This document shows positions 16,630 to 26,032 of a DNA stretch of 36,487 nt, one piece after another. Under the pieces are notes generated by a model. It had not been told where the DNA came from and made no database searches. It worked only from the letters and a program-made list of their open reading frames with translations. The position numbers and the translations under genes were made by a program. The stretch comes from an uncultured Bacilli bacterium (GTDB lineage: Bacteria > Bacillota_I > Bacilli_A > RF39 > UBA660), in the NCBI GenBank assembly GCA_944332635.1, contig CALVKI010000038.1:1-36487 (forward strand), in the 5' to 3' direction. Numbering within the stretch: the stretch's first letter is position 1; each line of letters begins with the position of its first letter.

Positions 16630-18822
16630 TTATTTTATACCATTTTCTAAAAATTCTTTCATTGTTGTTCTACGCACATCTGAAAAAGTATTATAAATAG
16701 CTTGATGAAAGGCATTCTTATCCCCAATTAAATATAACATTTTTTTACTTCTAGTAATTCCTGTATATACAAGTTTACGATAAAGCATTTTTCTATATCC
16801 CTCAACAATCGGCATCACAACAACATCAAATTCACTTCCTTGTGCTTTGTGTATTGAAATAGCATAAGCAAGACGGAATTTATTAAAATTAGCAGCCGTA
16901 AAAGTTACTTCATTACCATCAAAATCAATGATAATTTTTTTTGATGGTTGTATAATTATTTGACTAATAATGCCAATATCACCATTATAAATATTTTCAT
17001 CTGGCATATTGGTAAGTTGAATTACTTTATCTCCCTCACGAAAAACACCATCTCCAACTACAACTTCTTTTTTTAAATCACCTTTGGGATTAAAAATACC
17101 CTGTAATTTTTGATTAATAATATCAATGCCATATTGGGATTTATACATTGGTGCTAAAATCTGAAAATTTTTATATGACAAATCTTTAAATGCAGAAGAA
17201 ATTTCCATTAAATTAGAAATTATATCATCATTCTCACATTGAATAAAAGTTAAATCTTCATCCTTATTAAAAACATTATCATTAATTTCTCCATTTCGAA
17301 CATTATACGCCAACATTAAAATATTAGAATCTTGTCCTTGACGATATAGTTCTCTTAATTCTACTACTGGTAATTTTTTACTTTCAATCAAATCATGTAA
17401 AACTTGTCCAGGACCAACAGAAGGCAACTGATAACTATCACCTACCATAATTACTTTACAATTTGCAGAAACACCACGTAATAAACTAGCCAAAAGCAAA
17501 GTATCAACCATGCTGGCCTCATCTAAAATAATTAATTCTACTTTGCTTTTATGATACTCATTTACTTGAAATTTATTCGTTTCTTTTTGCCATTTCAAAA
17601 AACGATGTATAGTACTTGCTGGCATTAGTGTAGTATCACTCATCCTTTTTGCCGCCCTACCAGTAGGAGCAAGTAATTGAACTTTTTCCACTAATTTTTC
17701 ATAATTCAATTTATGAATTTCTTTATATAATTCAATAATACCTTTCATAATAGTAGTTTTACCAGTACCAGGGCCACCAGTAATAATCAAAAAATTTTTA
17801 CAAACGCTATCTAGAATAGCTCTTCTTTGATCCTGATTATAAAAAATACCAAAAGCACTCTCCATCATTTTAAACTTATCTTCTAAATCTTTAAATTTTT
17901 CATCTTCTTTATGAGCAAGTAAACGAAACCTTTTTACTATTAAAACTTCGGCATCATACATTTCTTTTAAATAAAATTTATCCTCTCTTTGAATAACCAT
18001 CAACTCTGCAACTAAAGATTCCATTGCTTTGCGATATACTTCATCAGAAATACTAACAACTAACACTCTAGGTAAATATTTAAAAATTTCCTGATAATAA
18101 AAGTAACTATGACCATAAGCATTACCAACCTCTTCCATAATATATAAAATTGCTGCTCTAACACGAACAAAGGCATCTTTCTGCATTCCATTTTTTAAAG
18201 CAACCCGATCAATTTTTTTAAAATTAAGTTCATAAATACTATATTCTAATTGATAAATATCTTCTTCTATTATACTTTTTACTCGATTTTTATAAAAGTT
18301 ATAAATAAGCATTGAGTCCTTAGTAGAAAACCCAAAATTAGACAAATATAGCACCGTCTCATAACTAGCTTCATATTCTTTCAATTTACTATGCAAAGTA
18401 TCAACATTAGTTTTAGTAATACCTGGAATTAAAATTAAATTATCTGGGTGATTCAGAATAATTTGTAAAGTATCCTTACCAAGAACATCAACAATAGATT
18501 TAGCTTTTTTCTCACCAATCCCTTTAAATATTCCACTAGTTAAAAACTCTACTATCGCATCCTTTTCTTCAGGCTTACATCTTTCATAACTAGTAACAGA
18601 AAACTGAGGACCATATTTAGGATGTTCAATCATTTGTCCAAAAAAAAGATAGGTATCCACATCATTTAATTCATGAAAATACCCTGTAAAAGTAATAGTC
18701 TTATCTAAAAATGATGTAAGATATGAACTATTGGTTTCACGCACCTTAAAAAGTCCAATATGGTAACCATTACTATTCTTATAAATACTTCTTTGATAAT
18801 GACCCTTAATATAGATATCCAT
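16630..18822 (-). CDS. recD2: SF1B DNA helicase RecD2
   Basis: 730 residues, a RecD2 without RecBC partners. Residues 1-80 are the small OB-like N-terminal domain. Tandem helix-hairpin-helix segments lie at about 95-150 (GIFKGIGEKKAKS and LIPGITKTNV). The helicase core starts near 325 with Walker A GGPGTGKTTI (349-358), motif II ILDEASMVD (Asp434, Glu435), QGQDSN, VGDSYQLPSVGPG and the last motif VYTGITRSKK. It is a 5'-3' helicase implicated in DNA repair and replication restart. AGGAGG precedes the ATG. It sits on its own transcript, 113 bases after mtaB, with a small membrane-protein gene downstream. Confidence 0.93.
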   Translation of the reverse strand: MDIYIKGHYQRSIYKNSNGYHIGLFKVRETNSSYLTSFLDKTITFTGYFHELNDVDTYLFFGQMIEHPKYGPQFSVTSYERCKPEEKDAIVEFLTSGIFKGIGEKKAKSIVDVLGKDTLQIILNHPDNLILIPGITKTNVDTLHSKLKEYEASYETVLYLSNFGFSTKDSMLIYNFYKNRVKSIIEEDIYQLEYSIYELNFKKIDRVALKNGMQKDAFVRVRAAILYIMEEVGNAYGHSYFYYQEIFKYLPRVLVVSISDEVYRKAMESLVAELMVIQREDKFYLKEMYDAEVLIVKRFRLLAHKEDEKFKDLEDKFKMMESAFGIFYNQDQRRAILDSVCKNFLIITGGPGTGKTTIMKGIIELYKEIHKLNYEKLVEKVQLLAPTGRAAKRMSDTTLMPASTIHRFLKWQKETNKFQVNEYHKSKVELIILDEASMVDTLLLASLLRGVSANCKVIMVGDSYQLPSVGPGQVLHDLIESKKLPVVELRELYRQGQDSNILMLAYNVRNGEINDNVFNKDEDLTFIQCENDDIISNLMEISSAFKDLSYKNFQILAPMYKSQYGIDIINQKLQGIFNPKGDLKKEVVVGDGVFREGDKVIQLTNMPDENIYNGDIGIISQIIIQPSKKIIIDFDGNEVTFTAANFNKFRLAYAISIHKAQGSEFDVVVMPIVEGYRKMLYRKLVYTGITRSKKMLYLIGDKNAFHQAIYNTFSDVRRTTMKEFLENGIK

Positions 18823-18935
18823 ACTTTCCTCCTATTATTTTTAGTAGTATAAAAAACTGGCAAAATAATCAGTTTAATTTTAGATTAATTATTCAACCTA
18901 TCCTTATTTCAATACTTCAAAATAAGACTTTTAAT

Positions 18936-20252
18936 TTATACATCCAACAAAGAAACCTCACCAACACAATAAGGATACGAAACTTCTCTAATTTTAACTT
19001 TGACGAAAATATTCTGAGGAAGAACAAGAGGTATCTCTACATGCAAATAGTTTCCTGTATGACCATAACTTCTACCGTTTTTTATTTCTTCTATTAAAAC
19101 ATCTACTTCTTTTCCTACGAAAGAAACATAATATAAATTTTCTAATTTTCTAGAAACATCAAGAAGTTTTTTTGCTCGTTCTTTTTTGATGGTAGCATCT
19201 ATATGTGAAGGTAATTCCATAGCTTTCGTTCCCATTCGTTCACTATAAGGAAAAACATGAATCTTAGCAAAACCAACTTTTTGACAGATATGAATAGTTT
19301 CAATAAAGTCTTCCTCGCTTTCACCTGGAAAACCAACAATAATATCCGTAGTAATAGCTATATTAGGTCGAACAGATCTAATTTCACTTATTTTATCTAA
19401 ATAATAGTCCAAATCATATTTACGATTCATTAATGATAATACATGGTTACTACCTGCTTGTAAAGGAATATGCATATGATCAACAATAATAGAAGAATGT
19501 GCAATAACTTCAAGTACATCTTTAGTCAATTCCGTAATTTCAATAGAAGAAATACGAAGGCGTAAAAGACCAGGAATAGTAACAATTTCTTTTAAAAGAG
19601 TAGCAAAATCTATATCAAGATCAACCCCATAATTTCCAGTATGAATACCAGTTAAAACAACCTCTTTATATCCATTATTCACCAAATCAGTAATTTCTGC
19701 TATAACTTCACTAGGTTTTTTACTGCGACATTTTCCCCTAACAAAAGGAATAATACAATATGAACAAAAATTTTCACAACCATCTTGAATTTTTACAAAA
19801 GCTCTTGTCCTACCAGGAAACTCACTGATATACATATCTTCAAACTCACTTGATAAAGAAGCATATAGTCTTCTAATTTGCTCTTTTTTTAGAAACCATT
19901 GATCAAGTAATTCAACAATCTTAGATTTATCTCTATTACCTAAAACAATATCAAGTCCGGGCAAATCAAAATTCTTATTTGCTTCAACAAAGCAACCTAT
20001 AGCAACAACACAAGCATCAGCATTTTTTCTAATTGCTTTACGAATCATTTTTCGGGATTTTATATCACTTGTATTTGTAACCGTGCATGTATTAATAATA
20101 TAAACATCACAAACTTCATCAAAATCTCTTACTTGATAACCAGCTTCTTTTAATAAATGAATAATATATTCACTTTCATATGTATTTACTTTACACCCCA
20201 AAGTCAAAATTCCAACTGTATGCAAATTACTCCCTACTTTCTTTAAAACCAT
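18936..20252 (-). CDS. mtaB: tRNA t6A37 methylthiotransferase MtaB
   Basis: 438 residues. The N-terminal UPF0004 domain has three cluster-binding cysteines, Cys20 (LGCKVN), Cys56 (NTCTVT) and Cys87 (IGCF). The radical SAM motif is CENFCSYC with Cys159, 163, 166. A TRAM domain closes the chain. The LGCKVNxYES opening distinguishes MtaB from MiaB. The enzyme converts t6A to ms2t6A at position 37 of tRNAs that read ANN codons. The ATG at 20252 overlaps the preceding gene by 26 bases and lacks a clear ribosome site. A TTG at 20225 follows GGGAG closely and would give the more usual short N-terminus, so the start is open. Confidence 0.92.
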   Translation of the reverse strand: MVLKKVGSNLHTVGILTLGCKVNTYESEYIIHLLKEAGYQVRDFDEVCDVYIINTCTVTNTSDIKSRKMIRKAIRKNADACVVAIGCFVEANKNFDLPGLDIVLGNRDKSKIVELLDQWFLKKEQIRRLYASLSSEFEDMYISEFPGRTRAFVKIQDGCENFCSYCIIPFVRGKCRSKKPSEVIAEITDLVNNGYKEVVLTGIHTGNYGVDLDIDFATLLKEIVTIPGLLRLRISSIEITELTKDVLEVIAHSSIIVDHMHIPLQAGSNHVLSLMNRKYDLDYYLDKISEIRSVRPNIAITTDIIVGFPGESEEDFIETIHICQKVGFAKIHVFPYSERMGTKAMELPSHIDATIKKERAKKLLDVSRKLENLYYVSFVGKEVDVLIEEIKNGRSYGHTGNYLHVEIPLVLPQNIFVKVKIREVSYPYCVGEVSLLDV

Positions 20253-21009
20253 TATACCAACTATCTATTTTACCAATAGCATCACTAACAATTTCTTTTC
20301 CCTTATCCAATGTTTGAGATCCTATTTCCTTACCTTTTTCTATATATGGCGTATAAGCATCTTGAAAACGATTTTTATCTTCTTCTAAATTATCTACAAC
20401 ATTATTATACTGATCATCTCCAACTTTTTCTTTATATTTAGAAACAATAGTATCTTTTAATTCACTTGCTTTAGAAATGACAGTTGTATAACTTTTTTTC
20501 GCAGTTGATTTAATATTTTCTTTATAGCTAGGAAAACGACTCTCTATAATACTATCAACTTTCTCATAAATAATTAATACTTTTTCTTTTGCCGTATCAG
20601 TAAGTTCTTGAAAAGTAATACCCTTAATAGTGCCACCATAAAATATAAAGTCTGTAAATGTAATAAAGGTATCTTCTAATTGATCTTTTATTTTTTTAGA
20701 ATCCGACTGTTGATGAGATAATTTTTCAACCTGTTGTTCTACTTGACTAATATAATAAACAACTTCGTCCTCACTAGCAGCTATTTTTGTATCATTAAAT
20801 AATGACTCATTATTATCATTAATATTATTAGAAGTATCAAAAGAACCTCCCATATTATCGATATTATTCATCTTTTCTTCTGTTTCTGCAACATTTTTAT
20901 TATCTTTTTTAAAACCACTATCTCTAACGGATAATAGCAGAAAAACCAATAAAAATATAACGATAATTAAACAAATTAGAATTATAATATCAAGTGGATG
21001 TTTCTTCAT
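20227..21009 (-). CDS. Membrane-anchored protein of unknown function
   Basis: About 260 residues from the ATG at 21009, which has AAGAGGTG upstream; the frame stays open 18 codons more, but they are covered by the promoter. Residues 1-6 are basic and 7-27 are one long hydrophobic helix (PLDIIILICLIIVIFLLVFL), so the protein is anchored with the rest probably outside. The rest is charged and mostly helical, with an Asn/Asp-rich linker and a C-terminal run of amphipathic helices (YKEKVGDDQYNNVVDNL). It has no catalytic motif I recognise. It overlaps mtaB's start and shares its promoter with it. Confidence 0.7.
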   Translation of the reverse strand: MKKHPLDIIILICLIIVIFLLVFLLLSVRDSGFKKDNKNVAETEEKMNNIDNMGGSFDTSNNINDNNESLFNDTKIAASEDEVVYYISQVEQQVEKLSHQQSDSKKIKDQLEDTFITFTDFIFYGGTIKGITFQELTDTAKEKVLIIYEKVDSIIESRFPSYKENIKSTAKKSYTTVISKASELKDTIVSKYKEKVGDDQYNNVVDNLEEDKNRFQDAYTPYIEKGKEIGSQTLDKGKEIVSDAIGKIDSWYNGFKESRE

Positions 21010-21034
21010 AACAAACACCTCTTTTCGTCTACAA

Positions 21035-21063
21035 AGTATATCATATTTAGACAGTTTTTTCAA
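21035..21063 (-). promoter_or_regulatory. Promoter of the membrane protein-mtaB pair
   Basis: On the minus strand TTGAAA (21058-21063), 17 bases, TATACT (21035-21040). The -10 box ends 25 bases before the start codon at 21009. This places the promoter between the terminator at 21068-21090 and the gene. Confidence 0.72.
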
Positions 21064-21067
21064 CCAA

Positions 21068-21090
21068 CAAAAAAACTCCTTATGGAGCTT
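21068..21090 (-). terminator. Terminator of the 342-residue protein gene
   Basis: On the minus strand AAGCTCC and GGAGTTT pair (7 bp, one G-U) across a 4-base loop, followed by T. The hairpin overlaps the stop codon of the gene that ends at 21089. Confidence 0.8.
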
Positions 21091-22117
21091 AATCTAACTT
21101 TTTCTGCAACTCTTTCAAAGTCATTAAAAATTCATTAGTTTTTCTAATTTCTTCATCTAACTTCTCATAATTTGCCGTATTTTCCAGTTCTATATCAGAA
21201 GAATTATTCACTGTTGGCTTTTCAATACCAAATACAGGAGAAATAACTGGACTACTCTTAAATTTCTTATGCTCTTGATAAATAGGTTTTTCTTCTAATT
21301 TTACATTTTCTACATTAGAAACTGAAACAGTTTTAAAATCATCAAGAGCCATTTGTTTAGGCACTGATATATTATCTTCTGTTAAAACAGTAGTTGGCTC
21401 ACCAATTATAGATTGAGCTTCCGTATAACTAACTTTCATTCTTTCTTCTAAATCCTGTAAACTAATAGGTTCATTTCCCTCATCTTGAAGTTGTTCTAAT
21501 TGACCGTTTTCATACAAAATCTTATTACGTTTCATCAATTCGTCCAAACTTATAATTGCATTTTGCTCTTGTTCTTCTTCAAACGCAGTCAAATCAATAT
21601 TTTTAACTTCCTCCTCTGCTTTTTCTAATGTTTCTGTAAGTCTCATCAACTCAGCCTGTGCTTCAGTTGGATTTGGTTCAATACTAGTATATTGCAACCC
21701 ATCATTTGAAAAAGAATCTTTAGGAACATCCCCTCCTATTTCGCTCTGAATAGAATCTTCCATATGCAACTTTGCAACTTCAGAAACACTTGATACATCC
21801 TCAATTTTCTCAATTTTTGATACTTCCAATTCTGGTTTTATCTCCTCAATATCTAAAAGAATCGGTTCATCTGCCTTCTTCTCAGTACTAAGTGTTAAAA
21901 TCGGTTCTTGAGAATCTATCTCAATATCTTTATCAAAAGTATTACTACAATCTTCTAATACACTTTTTTTTAACTCTCGCGTATTCTGTTTCTGTTTCCT
22001 CTTGGCCGCTGTTTTATCTAAAAAATAAACAAGAAAATATAAAATGGATGCAACCCCCACTAAGACATACACCACTATCATTTCTTCTGTCGTTAAAAAT
22101 TTTAATAACTCGTTCAT
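21089..22117 (-). CDS. Membrane-anchored acidic protein, unknown function
   Basis: About 342 residues from the ATG at 22117, with GAGGTGG upstream. A hydrophobic segment at about 12-34 (EEMIVVYVLVGVASILYFLV) is followed by KTAAKRKQKQ, so the long acidic tail is probably in the cytoplasm. The tail is rich in Glu and has several coiled-coil stretches (ELMRLTETLEKAEEEVKNI, LQDLEERMKVSYTEAQSI) and a C-terminal helix. It resembles septum or scaffold proteins in general shape, but I find no family match. It has its own terminator and is divergent from the flippase gene. Confidence 0.65.
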   Translation of the reverse strand: MNELLKFLTTEEMIVVYVLVGVASILYFLVYFLDKTAAKRKQKQNTRELKKSVLEDCSNTFDKDIEIDSQEPILTLSTEKKADEPILLDIEEIKPELEVSKIEKIEDVSSVSEVAKLHMEDSIQSEIGGDVPKDSFSNDGLQYTSIEPNPTEAQAELMRLTETLEKAEEEVKNIDLTAFEEEQEQNAIISLDELMKRNKILYENGQLEQLQDEGNEPISLQDLEERMKVSYTEAQSIIGEPTTVLTEDNISVPKQMALDDFKTVSVSNVENVKLEEKPIYQEHKKFKSSPVISPVFGIEKPTVNNSSDIELENTANYEKLDEEIRKTNEFLMTLKELQKKLD

Positions 22118-22357
22118 TGCTTCCACCTCTAAAATCAGTCTATCATATTCCATTAATATGAATAAAGATATAATTTATATTTTTTATAAAATTAATTTTC
22201 TTTGACAAAATTAATTGACATATTTTTACATTTGTTCGGTTAACAATAAATTTACATATAAATAAAATTATCTCTACATCAATGATACCACAAAATAAAT
22301 TTTATTAAAGCTTTTTTTCCTTTTAATATAATTATCTTTTCCATCATATACTAAAGT

Positions 22358-23650
22358 ATGAAAGAAAAATTTATAAAATCTGTAATCATACTACTAATTG
22401 GCGGACTACTAACCAAATTACTAGGAATGCTAATAAAAATCATTATGAGTAGATTAATAGGAACCGAAGGTTTAGGATTATATATGATGGTTTTACCAAC
22501 CTTTTCCCTATTTATTGGAATTGGACAATTTGGCCTTCCTACCGCTTTATCAAAATTAGTAGCCGAAAAAAGAAAAAACAATATCAAACTATTTTTTTCC
22601 ATTCTTCCTATATCAGCATTAGTAAATATCTTACTAATTATAACAATTATAATAATAGCACCTACTCTATCAAGTGATTTATTACACGATAAAAGATGCT
22701 ATCTTCCAATTCTAGCAATCACTTTAGTAATACCATTTACAAGCTTATCAAGTATCTGTAGAAGCTATTTTTTTGGAAAAGAACAAATGACACCTCACGT
22801 AATTTCAAACTTAGTAGAAGATATAGTTAGATTATTTTTAATGATAATAGGTATACCATATTTTTTACCCAAAGGATTAGAATATGCAGTCTGCTTTATT
22901 ATCTTATCAAATGTCATTAGTGAACTATCTTCTATCGTAATCTTATTTTTATTTTTACCAAAAAAAATACAAATAAAAAAAACAGACTTAATTCCAAAAA
23001 AAGATTATATGAAAGAATCATTATCTATCGGAATACCAACTACTACAGGTAGATTGTTAGGAAGTATTGGATACTTTTTAGAACCGATTCTTTTAACATC
23101 GGTCCTAATAGCGTTAGGCTATCCTTCCAAATATATTACCATAGAATATGGAATATTATCTGGCTATGTAATGCCTTTGCTATTACTACCATCATTTTTT
23201 ACTATGGCAATATCCCAAGCCTTATTACCAGTCGTTTCTAGAGAATATTCAAGAGGAAACTATAAATCTGTTAAACGAAAAATAAAACAAGCTATTCTAT
23301 ACTCTATATTAATAGGAATTCCTGTAACCATATTTTTTATGCTGATACCACAATTACCATTAAAACTAATTTATCATACAACCGAAGGAACTGCATACAT
23401 ACGATTTTTAGCACCAATTTGCTTATTTCAATATATTCAATCTCCTCTCGCCTCAGCACTAGATGCAATGGGAAAAAGTAAAGACACCTTAATTGCAACC
23501 TCAATTGGTGTAATCATCAGATCAACACTATTAGTTATTTTATCATTATTAAAAATAGGTTTATGGGGATTAATAATTGCAATATCTATAAATGTTATAG
23601 CAACAACATTTTATTCTATAAAAAGAGTAAAAAAGCACCTTACTGCCTAA
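22358..23650 (+). CDS. SpoVB/MurJ-type lipid-linked oligosaccharide flippase
   Basis: 430 residues, nearly all hydrophobic, with about 12 membrane segments. The opening IGGLLTKLLGMLIKIIMSRL and the VLPTFSLFIGIGQFGLPTALSKLVAEK segment fit the MVF/SpoVB group of the MATE-like flippases. These carry lipid-linked wall precursors or polysaccharide units across the membrane. Whether it moves lipid II, as MurJ does, or a polysaccharide unit cannot be told from sequence. The start has no ribosome site. TATAAT (22327-22332) and TATACT (22347-22352) precede it; if the second is used the mRNA would be nearly leaderless. The two-component genes follow, 79 bases on. Confidence 0.85.
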   Translation: MKEKFIKSVIILLIGGLLTKLLGMLIKIIMSRLIGTEGLGLYMMVLPTFSLFIGIGQFGLPTALSKLVAEKRKNNIKLFFSILPISALVNILLIITIIIIAPTLSSDLLHDKRCYLPILAITLVIPFTSLSSICRSYFFGKEQMTPHVISNLVEDIVRLFLMIIGIPYFLPKGLEYAVCFIILSNVISELSSIVILFLFLPKKIQIKKTDLIPKKDYMKESLSIGIPTTTGRLLGSIGYFLEPILLTSVLIALGYPSKYITIEYGILSGYVMPLLLLPSFFTMAISQALLPVVSREYSRGNYKSVKRKIKQAILYSILIGIPVTIFFMLIPQLPLKLIYHTTEGTAYIRFLAPICLFQYIQSPLASALDAMGKSKDTLIATSIGVIIRSTLLVILSLLKIGLWGLIIAISINVIATTFYSIKRVKKHLTA

Positions 23651-23700
23651 ACTATTTTCATTTTTAAATGATTTTTTCACGCAAATTACACATTATTTAG

Positions 23701-23721
23701 TATAATATAACTACAGGGAGG
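23701..23721 (+). promoter_or_regulatory. -10 box and ribosome site of the two-component system
   Basis: TATAAT at 23701-23706 is a full -10 hexamer without a clear -35. AGGGAGG (23715-23721) lies 8 bases before the ATG. The genes could be transcribed from here or by read-through from the flippase gene. Confidence 0.55.
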
Positions 23722-23729
23722 GATTTCAA

Positions 23730-24404
23730 ATGAAAATATTAGTTGTAGATGATGAAACAATGATTCGTGAAGTTATAAAAGAATATTGTGCTGCTAATCA
23801 CTTTACTACCGATGAAGCAGCAAGTGGAAAAGAAGCATTAAAAAAGTTAGAAATAAATACTTATGATCTACTAGTATTAGACATCATTATGCCAGAAATG
23901 GACGGTTACACATTGCTAGAAGAACTTCCTAAAGAAAAAAGAATCCCCACTCTTGTACTATCAGCAAGAAGTGAAGAAATTGATAAATTGCGTGGATTCG
24001 AATTAGGAATTGACGACTATTTAACTAAACCATTCTCACCAAAGGAGTTAATTGCTCGTATTAAAGCAATTTATAACCGTACTACTCAAAACTTACCCAA
24101 TATATATAAACTCAATACTCTCGAACTTAACTTTTCCGCACACACATTAAAAATAGATAATAAACTAATAAATATTACTCCAAAAGAATTTGAAATCCTT
24201 ACCTATTTAATTAAAAATAAAGAAATTGCTATATCTAGAGAACAATTATTATCAAAACTATGGGGATATGACTACTTTGGTGATGATAGAACAGTAGATA
24301 CTCATATAAAAATGCTTCGTAACAATCTAGGTATCTATAGAAACCATATTGTAACTGTAAGAGGTACTGGGTATAAATTTGTAGAAACTTATGAAAAAGA
24401 ATAG
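23730..24404 (+). CDS. OmpR/PhoB-family response regulator
   Basis: 224 residues. The receiver domain (1-115) has the acidic pair in VVDDE, phosphoacceptor Asp51 in LDIIMPEMDG, Ser78 and Lys100 in LTKPF. The winged-helix DNA-binding domain fills 125-224, with DRTVDTHIKMLRNNLG as the recognition region and the closing VRGTGYKF motif. Its histidine kinase partner overlaps the last 14 bases, a typical arrangement. The signal and target genes are not shown by the sequence; the flippase upstream hints at an envelope role. Confidence 0.95.
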   Translation: MKILVVDDETMIREVIKEYCAANHFTTDEAASGKEALKKLEINTYDLLVLDIIMPEMDGYTLLEELPKEKRIPTLVLSARSEEIDKLRGFELGIDDYLTKPFSPKELIARIKAIYNRTTQNLPNIYKLNTLELNFSAHTLKIDNKLINITPKEFEILTYLIKNKEIAISREQLLSKLWGYDYFGDDRTVDTHIKMLRNNLGIYRNHIVTVRGTGYKFVETYEKE

Positions 24405-25800
24405 TCTACATATAAAGATATGGCAATACTTTTTAATATTTTCACTATTAATATTAGGATTCCTATGGACGTTCCAAGTCCTTTTTTTAAATCAATTTTA
24501 TAGAATAAATAAAACCAAAGATATTGCAGAAGTTGCTAATACCATTATCAAATATAAAGATAATGAAAATGTTGCTAACATTATTGATCAAGAAGCCATG
24601 GATAAAAGTGTATGTATAGAAGTCGTAAATGAAAAAGCCTATACTGTCTATACCTCAATGTATTTTGGAAAAGGGTGCGTATCTGGAAAAGAACAAAATC
24701 TAAAATATAAAACTGATTTCATAAAAAGTAATAAAACAAGACAAACTTATGAACTAATTAATCCTATGTATGATAATAGGACATTAATTCAAGCCATTAA
24801 ATTAGATTCTGAAAACTATGCATTCATTAATACTTCAATGGATCCAATTGATGGAACTGTAGACATTCTGCAAACACAACTAATATATGTCACCATTATT
24901 GTACTAATATTATCATTTATTATTGCATACTTCATATCTAGACATATATCAGAACCAATTGTAGAAATGAATAAAACGGCCAAAGGTTTAGCAAAAGGAA
25001 AATTTGATGTGTCCTTTCATTCACAAGAAGATATTTTAGAATTGACAGAACTAGCTTCCACTCTAAATTATGCCAAAGATGAACTAGAAAAAACAGATGA
25101 ATTAAGACAAGACTTAATGGCTAACGTTTCACACGATTTGAAAACACCTCTTACAATGATTAAAGCCTATGCTGAAATGAGTAGAGATCTTCATAGTAAG
25201 GATAAAAAGAAACAAAAAGAAGATATGGATATTATTATAAGTGAAGTCGATCGTTTAACAATATTAGTAAACGACATACTAGAATTATCTAAAATGCAAT
25301 CAAATATCAACGAATTAAAAAAAGAAGAATTTGACTTAATTGATTTAACAAAAGAAATACTTTATCGCTATAAAGTACTACAAGAAACAGAAAACTATAA
25401 ATTTGAATTTAATCACAACGAAAAAAGCTTAACAATAACTGCAGATAAAAAGAAAATAGAACAAGTAATATATAACCTAATCAATAACGCAATCAACTAC
25501 ACAGGAGAAGACAACAAAATAATAATAAACATAACCAAAGAAGAAAACGATATTTTAATAGAAATAAAAGATACTGGTAAAGGAATCAAAAAAGAAGATT
25601 TACCTTATATCTGGGATAAATACTATAAAAATAAAAAGAAACATAAACGAAACTTGGTAGGTACTGGTCTAGGTTTATCAATTGTAAAAAACATACTAGA
25701 ATTACATAACTATGAATTTGGAGTAACATCAGAAAACAATAATGGCTCCACATTCTACTTTAAAATACCTACTAAAATAAACAGAATCTCTAATAATTAA
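24391..25800 (+). CDS. Sensor histidine kinase
   Basis: 469 residues. A membrane helix at about 12-33 and another at 164-183 flank an extracytoplasmic sensor of about 130 residues. A HAMP linker follows (185-240), then the HisKA domain with His248 in NVSHDLKTPLTMI. The ATPase domain has the N box NLINNAINY, the G1 box DTGKGI and GTGLGLSIVKNI. It transfers phosphate to the response regulator next to it. It overlaps that gene by 14 bases. The sensor has no motif naming its ligand. Confidence 0.94.
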   Translation: MKKNSLHIKIWQYFLIFSLLILGFLWTFQVLFLNQFYRINKTKDIAEVANTIIKYKDNENVANIIDQEAMDKSVCIEVVNEKAYTVYTSMYFGKGCVSGKEQNLKYKTDFIKSNKTRQTYELINPMYDNRTLIQAIKLDSENYAFINTSMDPIDGTVDILQTQLIYVTIIVLILSFIIAYFISRHISEPIVEMNKTAKGLAKGKFDVSFHSQEDILELTELASTLNYAKDELEKTDELRQDLMANVSHDLKTPLTMIKAYAEMSRDLHSKDKKKQKEDMDIIISEVDRLTILVNDILELSKMQSNINELKKEEFDLIDLTKEILYRYKVLQETENYKFEFNHNEKSLTITADKKKIEQVIYNLINNAINYTGEDNKIIINITKEENDILIEIKDTGKGIKKEDLPYIWDKYYKNKKKHKRNLVGTGLGLSIVKNILELHNYEFGVTSENNNGSTFYFKIPTKINRISNN

Positions 25801-25873
25801 AGGGTTTAGCATATAAAATTTTATATAAATATCTCCTTTGATAATTGGAACTTATTATAAAGTAGTCAAATAA

Positions 25874-25899
25874 AAATAGTCACTTAAAAAGAACTATTT
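25874..25899 (+). terminator. Weak hairpin after the histidine kinase gene
   Basis: AAATAGT and ACTATTT pair (7 bp) over a 12-base loop, 74 bases after the kinase stop. There is no good T run, so it may be an accessory hairpin before the main terminator at 25956. Confidence 0.3.
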
Positions 25900-25955
25900 A
25901 TTTAAACCCTGATTGAATTTTACATTGAAGTCAGACAGTTGTAGTTTTTAATTAG

Positions 25956-26000
25956 AGGATTGTAGCCTGTAATTTACTGGTGACAATCCTTTTTATTTTG
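25956..26000 (+). terminator. Terminator of the flippase/two-component unit
   Basis: AGGATTG (25956-25962) pairs perfectly with CAATCCT (25984-25990), and a T run follows (TTTTTATTTT). Inside the stem a second helix forms from GCC with GGT and GTA with TAC, so the hairpin is longer than usual. The T run is on the + strand, so it ends the + transcript just before the converging sigma gene. Confidence 0.85.
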
Positions 26001-26032
26001 GTTCTTTATCAAATAGAATGGTATTTTTATTA

